NCBI GenBank assembly: GCA_021205635.1
Contig: JAJPXC010000077.1
Location: 1-40,589, forward strand
DNA from: Bacteroidales bacterium
GTDB lineage: Bacteria > Bacteroidota > Bacteroidia > Bacteroidales > Muribaculaceae
DNA: 40,589 bases
Reading direction: 5' to 3'
The notes below the pieces were generated by a model that had not been told where the DNA came from, ran no database searches, and saw only the letters and a list, made by a program, of their open reading frames with translations. Positions 32,494 to 40,543 of the stretch are shown here, in pieces. The translations under genes were made by a program, and so were the position numbers. Each line of letters opens with the position of its first letter. Position 1 is the stretch's first letter.

Positions 32494-34042
32494 GCCACAT
32501 ACCCCGGCTCCCCGCGGACGACGCGTGGAGATTATGGACACAACGCTACGCGACGGCGAGCAGACCTCCGGCGTGTCATTCACGGCTACCGAGAAACTCA
32601 ATATCGCCCGCTTGCTGCTGCGTGAGCTCCATGTGCCGCGTATCGAGATCGCCTCGGCGCGAGTGAGCGACGGAGAGCTGGAGACCGCGCGTCGCCTGTG
32701 CTCGTGGGCCGAAAAAACCGGCAATCTTGAGAGAATCGAAATTCTGGGTTTCCTCGACAACGGTCGCTCTATTAAATGGATTCAAGACGCTGGAGGAAAG
32801 GTAATTAACCTCCTGAGCAAAGGATCGGAGAAACATTGCCGCTTTCAACTTGGCCAAACCCCGGAAGAGCATATCCAAGCAATCACCGACGAGGTCGCAC
32901 GTGCCAAAGATGCTGGACTGGACGTGAACCTTTACCTTGAGGACTGGTCGAACGGCGTGAAAAACTCGCGTGCCTACCTCTACCAAGTAATGGACGCCAT
33001 CCAGGGGCTACCCATCAAGCGCTTCATGCTCCCGGACACCCTGGGCATCCTCACCCCCACCCAGACTTATTACTACATGCGCCGCATGATCGAGCGCTAC
33101 CCTACCCTACACTTCGATTTCCACGCCCACAACGACTACGACCTCGCCGCCGGCAACTGTTTCGCCGCTTTGCAGGCCGGAGCGCATGGCGTGCATGTGA
33201 CTATCAACGGATTGGGAGAACGCGCGGGAAATGCCACGCTTTCGTCAACAGTGGCCGTCATTCACGACCACCTGCAATTGGTTACCGGAATCGACGAACG
33301 CAAGATCAACAAGGTGAGCCACATCGTGGAGTCGTTCTCGGGTATTATGGTGCCTCCAAACAAGCCTATCATCGGCGAAAACGTGTTCACCCAATGCGCG
33401 GGCGTTCACGCCGACGGAGATTCCAAGAACAACCTCTATTACAACGAGTTGCTTCCCGAGCGTTTCGGCCGCGAGCGTGAATACGCCCTTGGCAAGACCT
33501 CCGGCAAAGCCAATATACGCCATAACCTTGAAACCTTGGGCATCGAGTTGAGCGACGAGGACATCAAGAAGGTAACCGACCGCGTGATCGAGCTTGGCGA
33601 CAAAAAAGAGATCGTAACCCCATCCGACCTGCCTTTCATCGTGGCCGACGTGCTGAAGCACTCCCCCTTGGAGCAGTCGGTGAAGATTATCAACTACGCT
33701 TTGTCGTTGTCCCACGGCTTGAAGCCTACAGCCTCGGTAAGGCTGTCAATCAACGGCCAGGAATACGAGACAGTGGCTCGCGGCGACGGCCAATATGATG
33801 CCTTTGTAAAGGCTCTGCGGGCTATCTACAAGGATCTTGGGCGTAAATTGCCTATACTTCTCAACTTCGCGGTCAACATCCCCCCGGGTGGTCACACCGA
33901 CGCCCTTGTGCAAACCACTATCACCTGGGAACTCGACGGCGGACAGCAGCTCAAAACCCGCGGTCTTGACGCCGACCAAACCGAGGCCGCCATTCAAGCC
34001 ACTCTCAAAATGCTCAACATCATCGAAAATAATCTTCAATAA
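32477..34042 (+). CDS. Second LeuA-like acyltransferase, probably (R)-citramalate synthase
   Basis: The 521-aa protein has the DRE-TIM barrel ([16 protein letters not shown] at ~20-35, [38 protein letters not shown]) and a C-terminal LeuA regulatory dimer domain (about 390-521). It is only distantly like the LeuA encoded 2 kb upstream, and its key loops differ (HAHNDYDL in place of HCHNDLG). Paralogs at this position in Bacteroidales leu operons are thought to be citramalate synthases, giving 2-ketobutyrate for isoleucine through the neighbouring LeuCD/LeuB. I hold that as likely, not proven; a second isopropylmalate synthase is the alternative. The ATG at 32477 overlaps leuD; an internal ATG at 32534 would remove part of the first strand. 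Confidence 0.8.
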   Translation: MRQADKPHTPAPRGRRVEIMDTTLRDGEQTSGVSFTATEKLNIARLLLRELHVPRIEIASARVSDGELETARRLCSWAEKTGNLERIEILGFLDNGRSIKWIQDAGGKVINLLSKGSEKHCRFQLGQTPEEHIQAITDEVARAKDAGLDVNLYLEDWSNGVKNSRAYLYQVMDAIQGLPIKRFMLPDTLGILTPTQTYYYMRRMIERYPTLHFDFHAHNDYDLAAGNCFAALQAGAHGVHVTINGLGERAGNATLSSTVAVIHDHLQLVTGIDERKINKVSHIVESFSGIMVPPNKPIIGENVFTQCAGVHADGDSKNNLYYNELLPERFGREREYALGKTSGKANIRHNLETLGIELSDEDIKKVTDRVIELGDKKEIVTPSDLPFIVADVLKHSPLEQSVKIINYALSLSHGLKPTASVRLSINGQEYETVARGDGQYDAFVKALRAIYKDLGRKLPILLNFAVNIPPGGHTDALVQTTITWELDGGQQLKTRGLDADQTEAAIQATLKMLNIIENNLQ

Positions 34043-34045
34043 AAT

Positions 34046-35107
34046 ATGAATTTCAATATCGCAGTGTTGCCCGGCGACGGTATCGGGCCTGAAATCTCCC
34101 AGCAGGGAGTCGACGTGATGAGCGCCGTTTGTGAGAAATTCGGCCACACGGTCAACTACACTTACGCCTTGTGCGGCGCCGCGGCCATCGACGCCGTTGG
34201 CGACCCGTTCCCCGAGAAGACCTACGAAATATGCCGCGACGCCGACGCCGTGCTGTTCTCGGCCGTGGGTCATCCCAAATTCGACAACGACCCCACAGCC
34301 AAGGTGCGCCCCGAGCAAGGCTTGCTGGCCATGCGCAAGAAATTGGGTCTGTTCGCCAACATCCGTCCCGTGGAGACTTTCGAGTGCCTTTTGCACCTGT
34401 CCCCCCTGCGCAAGGAGCTGGTTGAGGGCGCCGACTTCATCTGCATCCGTGAGCTCACGGGCGGCATGTACTTCGGCGAGAAATACCAGGACAACGACCG
34501 CGCTTACGACACCAACGCCTACACGCGTCCCGAGATCGAGCGCATCCTCAACACCGCCTACGCCTACGCTCGCCGTCGTCGCAAGCACCTCACCGTGGTT
34601 GATAAGGCCAACGTGCTAGCCTCCAGCCGCTTGTGGCGCAAAATCGCCCAGGAGATCGCTCCGCAGTACCCCGACGTTAACACCGATTACATGTACGTCG
34701 ACAACGCCGCGATGCGCATGATTCAGGAGCCTCGCTTCTTCGACGTGATGGTCACCGAGAACACTTTCGGCGATATCCTCACCGACGAGGGCTCGGTAAT
34801 CTCCGGTTCGATGGGCTTGCTTCCCTCGGCATCCACGGGAGAGAGCACCCCGGTGTTTGAGCCTATCCACGGCTCGTGGCCCCAAGCCGCCGGCAAGAAC
34901 ATCGCCAACCCCTTGGCCCAGATTCTGTCGGTAGCCATGCTCTTTGAGTACTTCGACTGCAAGGCCGAAGGAGAGCTGATCCGCAACGCTGTCAACGCCT
35001 CGCTCGACGCTTGCGTGCGCACCCCCGAGATCCAAGTACCCGGTGGAGCCACCTACGGCACCAAGGAGGTAGGCGCATGGATTGTTGACTATATCAAGAA
35101 AGCTTAA
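34046..35107 (+). CDS. leuB: 3-isopropylmalate dehydrogenase
   Basis: LeuB oxidatively decarboxylates 3-isopropylmalate with NAD. The 353-aa protein starts [15 protein letters not shown], and has [21 protein letters not shown] (in two parts, about 90-110), [12 protein letters not shown] and [13 protein letters not shown] near the metal/NAD site. It is 3 bp after the LeuA-like gene and ends the leu operon. The family also includes methylmalate dehydrogenases; if the preceding gene is a citramalate synthase, this enzyme may serve both pathways. Confidence 0.96.
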   Translation: MNFNIAVLPGDGIGPEISQQGVDVMSAVCEKFGHTVNYTYALCGAAAIDAVGDPFPEKTYEICRDADAVLFSAVGHPKFDNDPTAKVRPEQGLLAMRKKLGLFANIRPVETFECLLHLSPLRKELVEGADFICIRELTGGMYFGEKYQDNDRAYDTNAYTRPEIERILNTAYAYARRRRKHLTVVDKANVLASSRLWRKIAQEIAPQYPDVNTDYMYVDNAAMRMIQEPRFFDVMVTENTFGDILTDEGSVISGSMGLLPSASTGESTPVFEPIHGSWPQAAGKNIANPLAQILSVAMLFEYFDCKAEGELIRNAVNASLDACVRTPEIQVPGGATYGTKEVGAWIVDYIKKA

Positions 35108-35140
35108 GGCTTCTTTTCACAATTTTTGTAGAAACAGCCT
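35106..35140 (+). terminator. Hairpin immediately after leuB
   Basis: An imperfect hairpin with outer stem AGGCT/AGCCT and inner ACAA/TTGT pairs follows the leuB stop. There is no T-run after the stem, so termination is only suggested. Confidence 0.35.
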
Positions 35141-35154
35141 AGTTAATATCGATT

Positions 35155-35191
35155 ATGGGCGCCACTTTAACAGTTGTTAGAGGGCGCCCAT
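35155..35191. terminator. 9-bp hairpin at the edge of the next promoter
   Basis: The perfect inverted repeat ATGGGCGCC/GGCGCCCAT (35155-35163 and 35183-35191) has a loop that itself holds TAAC/GTTA. Its right arm abuts the -33 TTTG of the next promoter. It may end the leu transcript or bind a regulator. Confidence 0.5.
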
Positions 35192-35222
35192 TTGGCTCGA
35201 TAGCGAAAAGTTGCTAATTTTG
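35191..35222 (+). promoter_or_regulatory. Promoter of the beta-barrel protein gene
   Basis: TTTG (35191-35194), a 20-bp spacer and TAATTTTG (35215-35222) match the consensus. Transcription starts near 35228, about 12-15 nt before the start codon. Confidence 0.82.
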
Positions 35223-35239
35223 CGGCGTAAAACGGAAAA

Positions 35240-35863
35240 ATGATGAAGAATTTCTCCCGATCGATATTATTGCTCGTGTGCCTTACCTTCGGCCTGTGCG
35301 CCTCGGCCCAATTCCGCTGGGGCCCTATGGTAGGCGCCGAATTTTCCAACCTCAAGTTCAAGCAGGATCTCGTGTCGGTCGACCAAGCCTATGGCTTTGA
35401 CGCCGGCGTGGTAACCGAGACCATGTTCCCCGGCATCGGTTTTGGCATTGACACAGGTATTTTTTACTCTCTGAAAGGGGCCAAGGTCAACTTGGGCGAG
35501 AAATACGTGTGGTCGAGCGAAGGTTACGGCGATTCGCGCCTGTACATGCATTACGTAACCGTGCCTCTTCACTTGCGCTTCAAATGGACCCGTATGGGCG
35601 GATTTGAGGACTATGTGGCGCCATTCGTCTATGGAGGTCCCGCAGTGGGCTTCCTTGTGGGGCACAGCAGCATCGGCGCATTCGATTGGGCAGCGGCCGA
35701 CTTCGCCCTTGAGGTGGGCTTAGGCGTGGAGATCAAGAAACAGTTCCAGATTACCGCCGTGCGCAACTGGGGCATGACCTACGCCCTCAAGACCAAGGTG
35801 CTTGACGACTTCTCAGCCCGCAACCGTTCATGGTCGCTCCGCTTCACCTACTTCCTGAAATAA
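35240..35863 (+). CDS. Outer-membrane beta-barrel protein (porin/PorT-like family)
   Basis: The 207-aa protein has a signal peptide ending in CASAQ (cleavage near residue 24). Strands typical of the Bacteroidota outer-membrane beta-barrel domain follow: FRWGPMVGAEFSNLKFK, GFGIDTGIFYSLKGAKVN, YMHYVTVPLHLRFKW, PFVYGGPAVGFLVG and a terminal aromatic SWSLRFTYFLK. It is a stand-alone gene with its own promoter and a terminator. Two adjacent ATG codons (35240, 35243) are possible starts. Ligand and role unknown. Confidence 0.82.
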   Translation: MMKNFSRSILLLVCLTFGLCASAQFRWGPMVGAEFSNLKFKQDLVSVDQAYGFDAGVVTETMFPGIGFGIDTGIFYSLKGAKVNLGEKYVWSSEGYGDSRLYMHYVTVPLHLRFKWTRMGGFEDYVAPFVYGGPAVGFLVGHSSIGAFDWAAADFALEVGLGVEIKKQFQITAVRNWGMTYALKTKVLDDFSARNRSWSLRFTYFLK

Positions 35864-35882
35864 TCCCCTCAGAATAATGGAA

Positions 35883-35906
35883 GTCGACCCGCCCCCCCGG
35901 GTCGAC
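35883..35906. terminator. GC-rich hairpin between convergent stop codons
   Basis: GTCGACCCG and CGGGTCGAC form a perfect 9-bp stem with a six-C loop in the 45-bp gap between the + and - genes. No T-run follows; it may block read-through in both directions. Confidence 0.5.
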
Positions 35907-35908
35907 AC

Positions 35909-36361
35909 CTAAACTAGCTCCCCATAAGGTGGAATTTCCGCAAGGAATTCCACTTTTTTTGCGCTATAATCCACCCTCACACAGTAGTGGCACAACCCAT
36001 TAGACACCATCAGATACCGAGCCTGCAATACCATGTTGTAGCGCACCACCTGATCGAATACATCCTGCGTGATCGTCACATCGGGAGCCTTGTACTCCAC
36101 GATTACCAGCGGACGAGCCTCGCGGTCGAATACCACCGTGTCGCAACGCCGCCTGGTGTTGTTCAACTCAATCCCGATCTCATTAGCCATTAGGGGCGCT
36201 GGATAGCCAAGGTGGGCTACAAGAAAATTCACAAAATGCTGCCTTACCCACTCCTCGGGGGTCAACGCCACCAATTTCCTCCGCAGCGTGTCGTACACGC
36301 GGGGGAAACGTCCGGTGAAATCCACCTTGATGTCAAATGACGGCAAATTGAGATTTTCCAC
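35909..36361 (-). CDS. Protein with HsdR_N-like (PD-(D/E)XK) domain
   Basis: The 150-aa protein has the pattern of the type I restriction enzyme R N-terminal family (HSDR_N_2): EWVRQHFVNFLVAHLGYP, then NNTRRRCDTVVFD and VIVEYKAPDVTIT, where Asp and Glu-x-Lys would form a nuclease-like active site. No helicase, specificity or methylase genes are nearby, so it is not a restriction system. Single-domain versions are widespread in Bacteroidales and often lie divergent to holA, as here. Function unknown. Its last ~11 codons also encode, on the other strand, a terminator for the gene at 35240. Confidence 0.85.
   Translation of the reverse strand: MENLNLPSFDIKVDFTGRFPRVYDTLRRKLVALTPEEWVRQHFVNFLVAHLGYPAPLMANEIGIELNNTRRRCDTVVFDREARPLVIVEYKAPDVTITQDVFDQVVRYNMVLQARYLMVSNGLCHYCVRVDYSAKKVEFLAEIPPYGELV
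35929..35960 (+). terminator. Strong intrinsic terminator inside the convergent gene
   Basis: GTGGAA(T)TTCC, a GCAA tetraloop and GGAATTCCAC, then seven T, form a textbook terminator on the + strand for the beta-barrel gene. The sequence lies within the coding region of the minus-strand HsdR_N-like gene. Confidence 0.88.
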
Positions 36362-36374
36362 TACTTTTACTCGA

Positions 36375-36382
36375 TAATTTTG
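36375..36382 (+). promoter_or_regulatory. Weak candidate -7 element for holA
   Basis: TAATTTTG matches TAnnTTTG, but no TTTG is found at the correct distance (an ATTG lies 24 bp upstream). If used, the leader to the holA ATG at 36443 would be about 55 nt. Confidence 0.35.
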
Positions 36383-36442
36383 GAAAATAAGAAATTATTG
36401 GTAAATTTACACATTATTTTTGAAACAGCATCTATTTTCCCT

Positions 36443-37462
36443 ATGGCCGAGGCCGAAATCACATATCCAGTGCTATGCTCAATGCTCTCCAAAGGGCAAT
36501 ATGCGCCGTTGTACCTTCTTCACGGCGAGGAGGGTTACTACATAGACGAATTGGTGAAGCGCTTTGAGCAAATAATTCCCGAGGGGGATCGCGACTTCAA
36601 CCTCTACGTGATGTACGCTCCCGAGGTGGAGCCTACGCAAGTTATCGAGGCTTGCCGGCGATACCCGATGATGGCCGACCGTCAGGTGGTGATCCTCAAA
36701 GAAGCCCAAGCCGTGCCGGCAACCTGGCTTAACGCTCTTGGCTCCTATGCAGCCTCGCCCAATCCCACAACCATCCTGGTTATCTGCTCGCGTGGCGAGA
36801 AGGCCAAAGGGAAGGACTTGATCGGCCCGCTGAAGAAATCGGGTGGCGTGGTCTTCGAGTCAAAGAAGATGAACAACGTGAGCGGAGCCGTATCACAATT
36901 GGTGAAATCCAAGGGCCTTACAATCGACCCCAAGGCGCTGACAATGCTCACCGACTATATCGGCTCCGACCTGTCGAAAATCTACAACGAGGTGGACAAG
37001 CTCACGGGTATCCTTGGCCCGGGCGCAATGATCACCCCTGAGGCTGTTGAGCGACATATCGGCGTGAGCAAGGACTACAACAACTTCGAGCTCGTGGCCG
37101 CTATAGCCAATCGCAACGCCCAAAAGGCGTTCACCATCATCCGCTACTTCCGCTCCAATCCCAAGAACAACAACCCCATTCCCACAGGAGCTGTGTTGTT
37201 CAACTTCTTCTCCAACGTGCTTGTGGGCCAGTACACTGCCGACAAGAGCGATCGCGCCTTGGCCGCGGCGATGGGGCTCAAAAGCACCTATGCCCTGAAG
37301 GACGTGATGCCGGCGATGCGCAACTACAACGCATGGCAAGTGATCGAGATTATCAACGATATCCGCCGCTTCGACGCCCAATGCAAGGGCGTGGGCTCGC
37401 GACAGGACCCGTTTGACCTTCTCCACGAATTGATATACAAAATTTTAACCTACCGAAGATAA
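36443..37462 (+). CDS. holA: DNA polymerase III subunit delta
   Basis: The delta subunit of the clamp loader opens the beta sliding clamp during DNA replication. The protein (339 aa from ATG 36443) has the family pattern: LYLLHGEEGYYIDELVKRFE near the N-terminus, ADRQVVILKEAQ, ICSRGEKAKGKDLIGPLKKSGGVV, and the C-terminal helical domain with YKDYNNFELVAAIANRNAQKAF. A TTG 21 codons upstream (36380) would add a non-conserved, promoter-overlapping extension and is rejected. It is 1 bp upstream of yraN, which suggests cotranscription with yraN, rseC and rnf genes. Confidence 0.92.
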   Translation: MAEAEITYPVLCSMLSKGQYAPLYLLHGEEGYYIDELVKRFEQIIPEGDRDFNLYVMYAPEVEPTQVIEACRRYPMMADRQVVILKEAQAVPATWLNALGSYAASPNPTTILVICSRGEKAKGKDLIGPLKKSGGVVFESKKMNNVSGAVSQLVKSKGLTIDPKALTMLTDYIGSDLSKIYNEVDKLTGILGPGAMITPEAVERHIGVSKDYNNFELVAAIANRNAQKAFTIIRYFRSNPKNNNPIPTGAVLFNFFSNVLVGQYTADKSDRALAAAMGLKSTYALKDVMPAMRNYNAWQVIEIINDIRRFDAQCKGVGSRQDPFDLLHELIYKILTYRR

Positions 37463-37463
37463 A

Positions 37464-37829
37464 ATGGCACAGCATAACGACATCGGCGCATGGGGTGAGG
37501 AAATGGCCCGCCAGCATCTCATCTCCAAAGGTTACGGTATCGTCGACACCAATTCCCGTATAGGACCAGAGGTGGATATCATCGCCACCAAGGACGACCG
37601 TATCGTGTTTGTAGAGGTAAAGACGCGCAGCTCCGATTTCGGCGACCCTTTGGCCACTGTCGACCGAAAAAAAATGTCGAGATTGGCTACCGCAGCCAAT
37701 GCCTTTATCCGCCGCTACGGGGTGAAATTTTATCCCCAATTCGACGTGATCACCGTAATAGGTGAACCGGAAATGTACGAGATAACGCATTACGAGGACG
37801 CATTCCGTCCCCCATTGCGCACCCGATAA
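37464..37829 (+). CDS. yraN: YraN family (UPF0102) putative endonuclease-fold protein
   Basis: The 121-aa protein has the PD-(D/E)XK-like core of UPF0102: GAWGEEMARQHLISKGY, then GPEVDIIATKDDRIVFVEVKTRSS, where Asp, Glu and Lys form the conserved triad, and RRYGVKFYPQFDVITV. Family members resemble Holliday-junction resolvases structurally; a biochemical role is not settled. It begins 1 bp after holA. Confidence 0.9.
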   Translation: MAQHNDIGAWGEEMARQHLISKGYGIVDTNSRIGPEVDIIATKDDRIVFVEVKTRSSDFGDPLATVDRKKMSRLATAANAFIRRYGVKFYPQFDVITVIGEPEMYEITHYEDAFRPPLRTR

Positions 37830-37839
37830 CCCACAAGCC

Positions 37840-38262
37840 ATGGAAATCGAGCACCAAGCGATAGTAAAGCGTGTTGAGCCCGACGGGATTACCGTGGCCA
37901 TCATCTCCAGCGAGCGCTGCGGGGGTTGTGCGGCGGCTGTGCTTTGTGGCGCCTCGCAGAGCCTGGAACAGAAGGTGGAGGTGCTGCACCCCGAGGAGTT
38001 CACCGTGGGAGAGCGGGTGAGCGTCACGTCCACCGAGCCTAGCCAAGTGAGAGCCGTTTGGCTCGGGATCGGAATACCATGCGTGCTGTTCCTGCTGGTG
38101 ATTTTCGGCTTGCTCGCACTCAGGATGTCGCAAGGCTGGGCTGCTCTGGGAGGACTGCTAATCCTGGTGCCCTACTACCTCATCCTCTACCGCTACCGCA
38201 AGCGCATCACCCGCCGCCTTCAATGGATAGTCAAGCCCCTCCCCTCCTCCAAATTACCATGA
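37840..38262 (+). CDS. rseC: SoxR-reducing system protein RseC family
   Basis: The 140-aa membrane protein has an N-terminal beta region with Cys27, Cys30 and Cys36 (RCGGCAAAVLCG), then two transmembrane helices at about 70-90 and 96-115 and a basic tail. This matches the RseC/MucC family, whose members accompany Rnf/Rsx complexes in many bacteria. Here rnfB and rnfC follow directly, which supports a role with the Rnf electron-transfer complex, perhaps in assembly. Confidence 0.88.
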   Translation: MEIEHQAIVKRVEPDGITVAIISSERCGGCAAAVLCGASQSLEQKVEVLHPEEFTVGERVSVTSTEPSQVRAVWLGIGIPCVLFLLVIFGLLALRMSQGWAALGGLLILVPYYLILYRYRKRITRRLQWIVKPLPSSKLP

Positions 38263-38275
38263 AAATCATCCATTA

Positions 38276-38317
38276 ACTTTTAACTTTGTACTTTATACTT
38301 TAAACTTAATACTTTTA
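38276..38317 (+). repeat. 7-bp array before rnfB (ACT orientation)
   Basis: Six degenerate units (ACTTTTA, ACTTTGT, ACTTTAT, ACTTTAA, ACTTAAT, ACTTTTA) end 10 bp before the rnfB ATG. On the sense strand they are ACT-containing, the pre-start orientation. Confidence 0.85.
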
Positions 38318-38327
38318 CGCAGTAAAA

Positions 38328-39161
38328 ATGTCGATAATTATCTCATCCATTATAGTGCTCGGCGGCATCGGCATCATCTCGGCCGTGCTGCTCTACCTCA
38401 TCGCCAAGCGCTTCAACGTGCCCGAAGACCCCCGAATCGAGCAGATCGAAGCTCACCTGCCAGGTGCCAACTGCGGCGCTTGCGGCTACAACGGCTGCCA
38501 CGACTTCGCCGTGAATTGCGCAAAAGCAACATCATTGGAAGGTTTCAACTGCCCGGGCGCCGGACCTGACGCCATGGAGAAAATCGCCGATATCATGGGC
38601 ATGACAGTAGTGGCCGAGAAGCCCAAAATCGCGGTGATCCACTGCAACGGCACGTGCGAGAACCGGCCCATCAAGAGCCATTACGACGGAGCAAGGTCGT
38701 GCGCCATCCTTTCGATGGTGGCTGTAGGCGCTACCGACTGCGCCTACGGATGCTTGGGCGAAGGCGACTGCGTGGCCGCTTGCCCATGGGATGCGATTCA
38801 CATGAACCGCCTGACTGGCATGCCCGAGGTGGATGAGGACAAATGCGTGGCCTGCGGAAAATGCGTGGCCTCTTGCCCCCGCTCGCTGATCGAGCTGCAA
38901 CTGAAAGGACCGCGCGGGATGCGAGTTTACGTAGCATGCTCCAATAAGGAGAAAGGAGCCTTGGCTCGCAAGGAGTGTAAGGTGGCTTGCATCGGTTGCG
39001 GCAAATGCGAGAAATCTTGCACGCACGACGCCATCACCGTGGCCAACAACTTGGCCTACATCGATTTCGAGAAGTGCAAGCTGTGCCGCAAATGCGTTGA
39101 CCAATGCCCCACAACAGCCATCCATGCCGTCAATTTTCCCAAGCCGAAACCCATAATTTAA
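38328..39161 (+). CDS. rnfB: Rnf electron-transport complex subunit B
   Basis: RnfB is a membrane-anchored iron-sulfur subunit of the Rnf complex, which couples ferredoxin oxidation and NAD reduction to ion pumping. The 277-aa protein has an N-terminal transmembrane helix (about 3-25), the four-cysteine cluster in GANCGACGYNGCHDFAVNC, and then ferredoxin-type CxxC motifs in CAYGCLGEGDCVAACP, CVACGKCVASCP, CIGCGKCEKSC and CKLCRKCVDQCP. The number of clusters agrees with RnfB of Bacteroidota. It is followed by rnfC 1 bp later. Confidence 0.96.
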   Translation: MSIIISSIIVLGGIGIISAVLLYLIAKRFNVPEDPRIEQIEAHLPGANCGACGYNGCHDFAVNCAKATSLEGFNCPGAGPDAMEKIADIMGMTVVAEKPKIAVIHCNGTCENRPIKSHYDGARSCAILSMVAVGATDCAYGCLGEGDCVAACPWDAIHMNRLTGMPEVDEDKCVACGKCVASCPRSLIELQLKGPRGMRVYVACSNKEKGALARKECKVACIGCGKCEKSCTHDAITVANNLAYIDFEKCKLCRKCVDQCPTTAIHAVNFPKPKPII

Positions 39162-39162
39162 T

Positions 39163-40542
39163 ATGCTACATACATTCCATAAAGGCGGAGTTCACCCGCC
39201 AGAATATAAAATCACAGCCCACAAGCCGATTGTCGACTTGGAGTTGCCCACACAGGTGGTTGTGACCTTCTCGCAGCACATCGGCGCAATCGCCAAGTGC
39301 GAGTTGAAGAAGGGCGATCACGTAAACCGCGGCGACATCATCGCCAAAGCCGCGGGATTCGTGTCGGCCAATGTGCACACCCCCATCACGGGCACCATCA
39401 CCAAGATCGACCGTCACAAAACGGCTTTCGGCAACCCCGCTGACACGGTTACCATCGAGGCCACCGAGGAGGAACACCTGGCCGACCTCGAGGCTATCAA
39501 AAACCGCAAACCCATCCGCACCGACGAGGAATCGCTTGCCCTTGACCCCAAGGAGATTATTTCGATCATCGATGACGCCGGCATCGTTGGACTTGGTGGC
39601 GCCACCTTCCCTACAAAAGTGAAATTGTCTCCTCCTCCGGGATCGAAAGCAGAGCTGCTGATTATCAACGGAGTGGAGTGCGAGCCGTTCTTGACCAACG
39701 ACCATGCCATCATGCTGGAGCAACCCGAGGCCATCGTGCTTGGTATCCGGCTGTTGATGCGTGCCGCTAACGTAGACAAATGCGTGGTGGGCATCGAGAA
39801 CAACAAGCCCGACGCTATTGAGACCATGCGCAAGACCACGGCCGCTTACCCCGAGATTGAGATCATGCCCCTGAAGGTGAAATACCCTGAAGGGAGCGAG
39901 AAGCAGCTCATCGAAGCTATCATGGGTCGCGAGGTGCCATCGGGAGGGCTGCCGATCGCCGTGGGAGCCATCGTGCAGAATTGCGCCACCGCTTTGGCCG
40001 TGGCCGATGCCGTGCGTTATGGAGAACCGCTGATGAGCCGTGTGCTTACCGTCACGGGACCGTCGGTGAAGAATCCTGGCAACTTCCGAGTTGCGATCGG
40101 TACACCCCTCACTACCGTGGTCGAAGCCGCGGGTGGTGTGCCCCAAGACACGGGAAAGATTATCCTTGGCGGTCCGATGATGGGCAAAAGCGTGGTTACG
40201 ATCGACGCTCCCACAATAAAGGGCGTTTCGGGCCTACTGATGCTTCCCGAGTCGATGAGCGAGCGCCGCAAGGTGGAGCCTTGCATCCGCTGCGCCGCCT
40301 GCGTCGACGCCTGCCCGATGGGGTTGGAGCCTTACCTGCTGGCCACGCTGTCGCGCCTGGGCGAGTTTGACAAGGTGGAAGCCAACAAGGTAATGAACTG
40401 CATGGAATGTGGATCCTGCTCCTACATTTGCCCCTCCGCCCGTCCCCTCCTCGACTACATCCGCTTAGGCAAAAACAAGGTTAAAAGTTTAAAGTTAAAA
40501 GTTTTAAAGTTTAAAGTTAATAGTATATTTATCAGAAATTGA
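39163..40542 (+). CDS. rnfC: Rnf electron-transport complex subunit C with a repeat-encoded C-terminal tail
   Basis: RnfC is the NADH/flavin-binding peripheral subunit of the Rnf complex. The 459-aa protein has an N-terminal barrel (FHKGGVHPPEYK), the NAD/FMN domain GLGGATFPTKVK and INGVECEPFLTND, and two [4Fe-4S] motifs, CIRCAACVDACP (about 373-384) and CMECGSCSYICPSARP (about 413-428). The normal family end is near DYIRLGK (~438). From codon 440 to about 453 the reading frame runs through a 7-bp repeat array (40480-40522), adding a tail of Lys/Val/Leu/Phe. The tail has no counterpart that I know in RnfC, so the natural stop was probably lost or moved by the repeat. Confidence 0.95.
   Translation: MLHTFHKGGVHPPEYKITAHKPIVDLELPTQVVVTFSQHIGAIAKCELKKGDHVNRGDIIAKAAGFVSANVHTPITGTITKIDRHKTAFGNPADTVTIEATEEEHLADLEAIKNRKPIRTDEESLALDPKEIISIIDDAGIVGLGGATFPTKVKLSPPPGSKAELLIINGVECEPFLTNDHAIMLEQPEAIVLGIRLLMRAANVDKCVVGIENNKPDAIETMRKTTAAYPEIEIMPLKVKYPEGSEKQLIEAIMGREVPSGGLPIAVGAIVQNCATALAVADAVRYGEPLMSRVLTVTGPSVKNPGNFRVAIGTPLTTVVEAAGGVPQDTGKIILGGPMMGKSVVTIDAPTIKGVSGLLMLPESMSERRKVEPCIRCAACVDACPMGLEPYLLATLSRLGEFDKVEANKVMNCMECGSCSYICPSARPLLDYIRLGKNKVKSLKLKVLKFKVNSIFIRN
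40480..40522 (+). repeat. 7-bp array translated as the end of rnfC
   Basis: Six units (GTTAAAA, GTTTAAA, GTTAAAA, GTTTTAAA, GTTTAAA, GTTAATA) lie inside the rnfC frame. Orientation is AGTTTAA, the post-stop type, though the rnfC stop is 18 bp further on. Confidence 0.88.
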
Positions 40543-40543
40543 A

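Noticed and set aside
35909..36361. Restriction-modification system
   Set aside because: Only an HsdR_N-like domain protein of 150 aa is present; no helicase, methylase or specificity gene is nearby.
36380..36442. TTG start of holA at 36380
   Set aside because: It overlaps a promoter-like element and adds 21 residues lacking family similarity. ATG 36443 precedes the conserved region.
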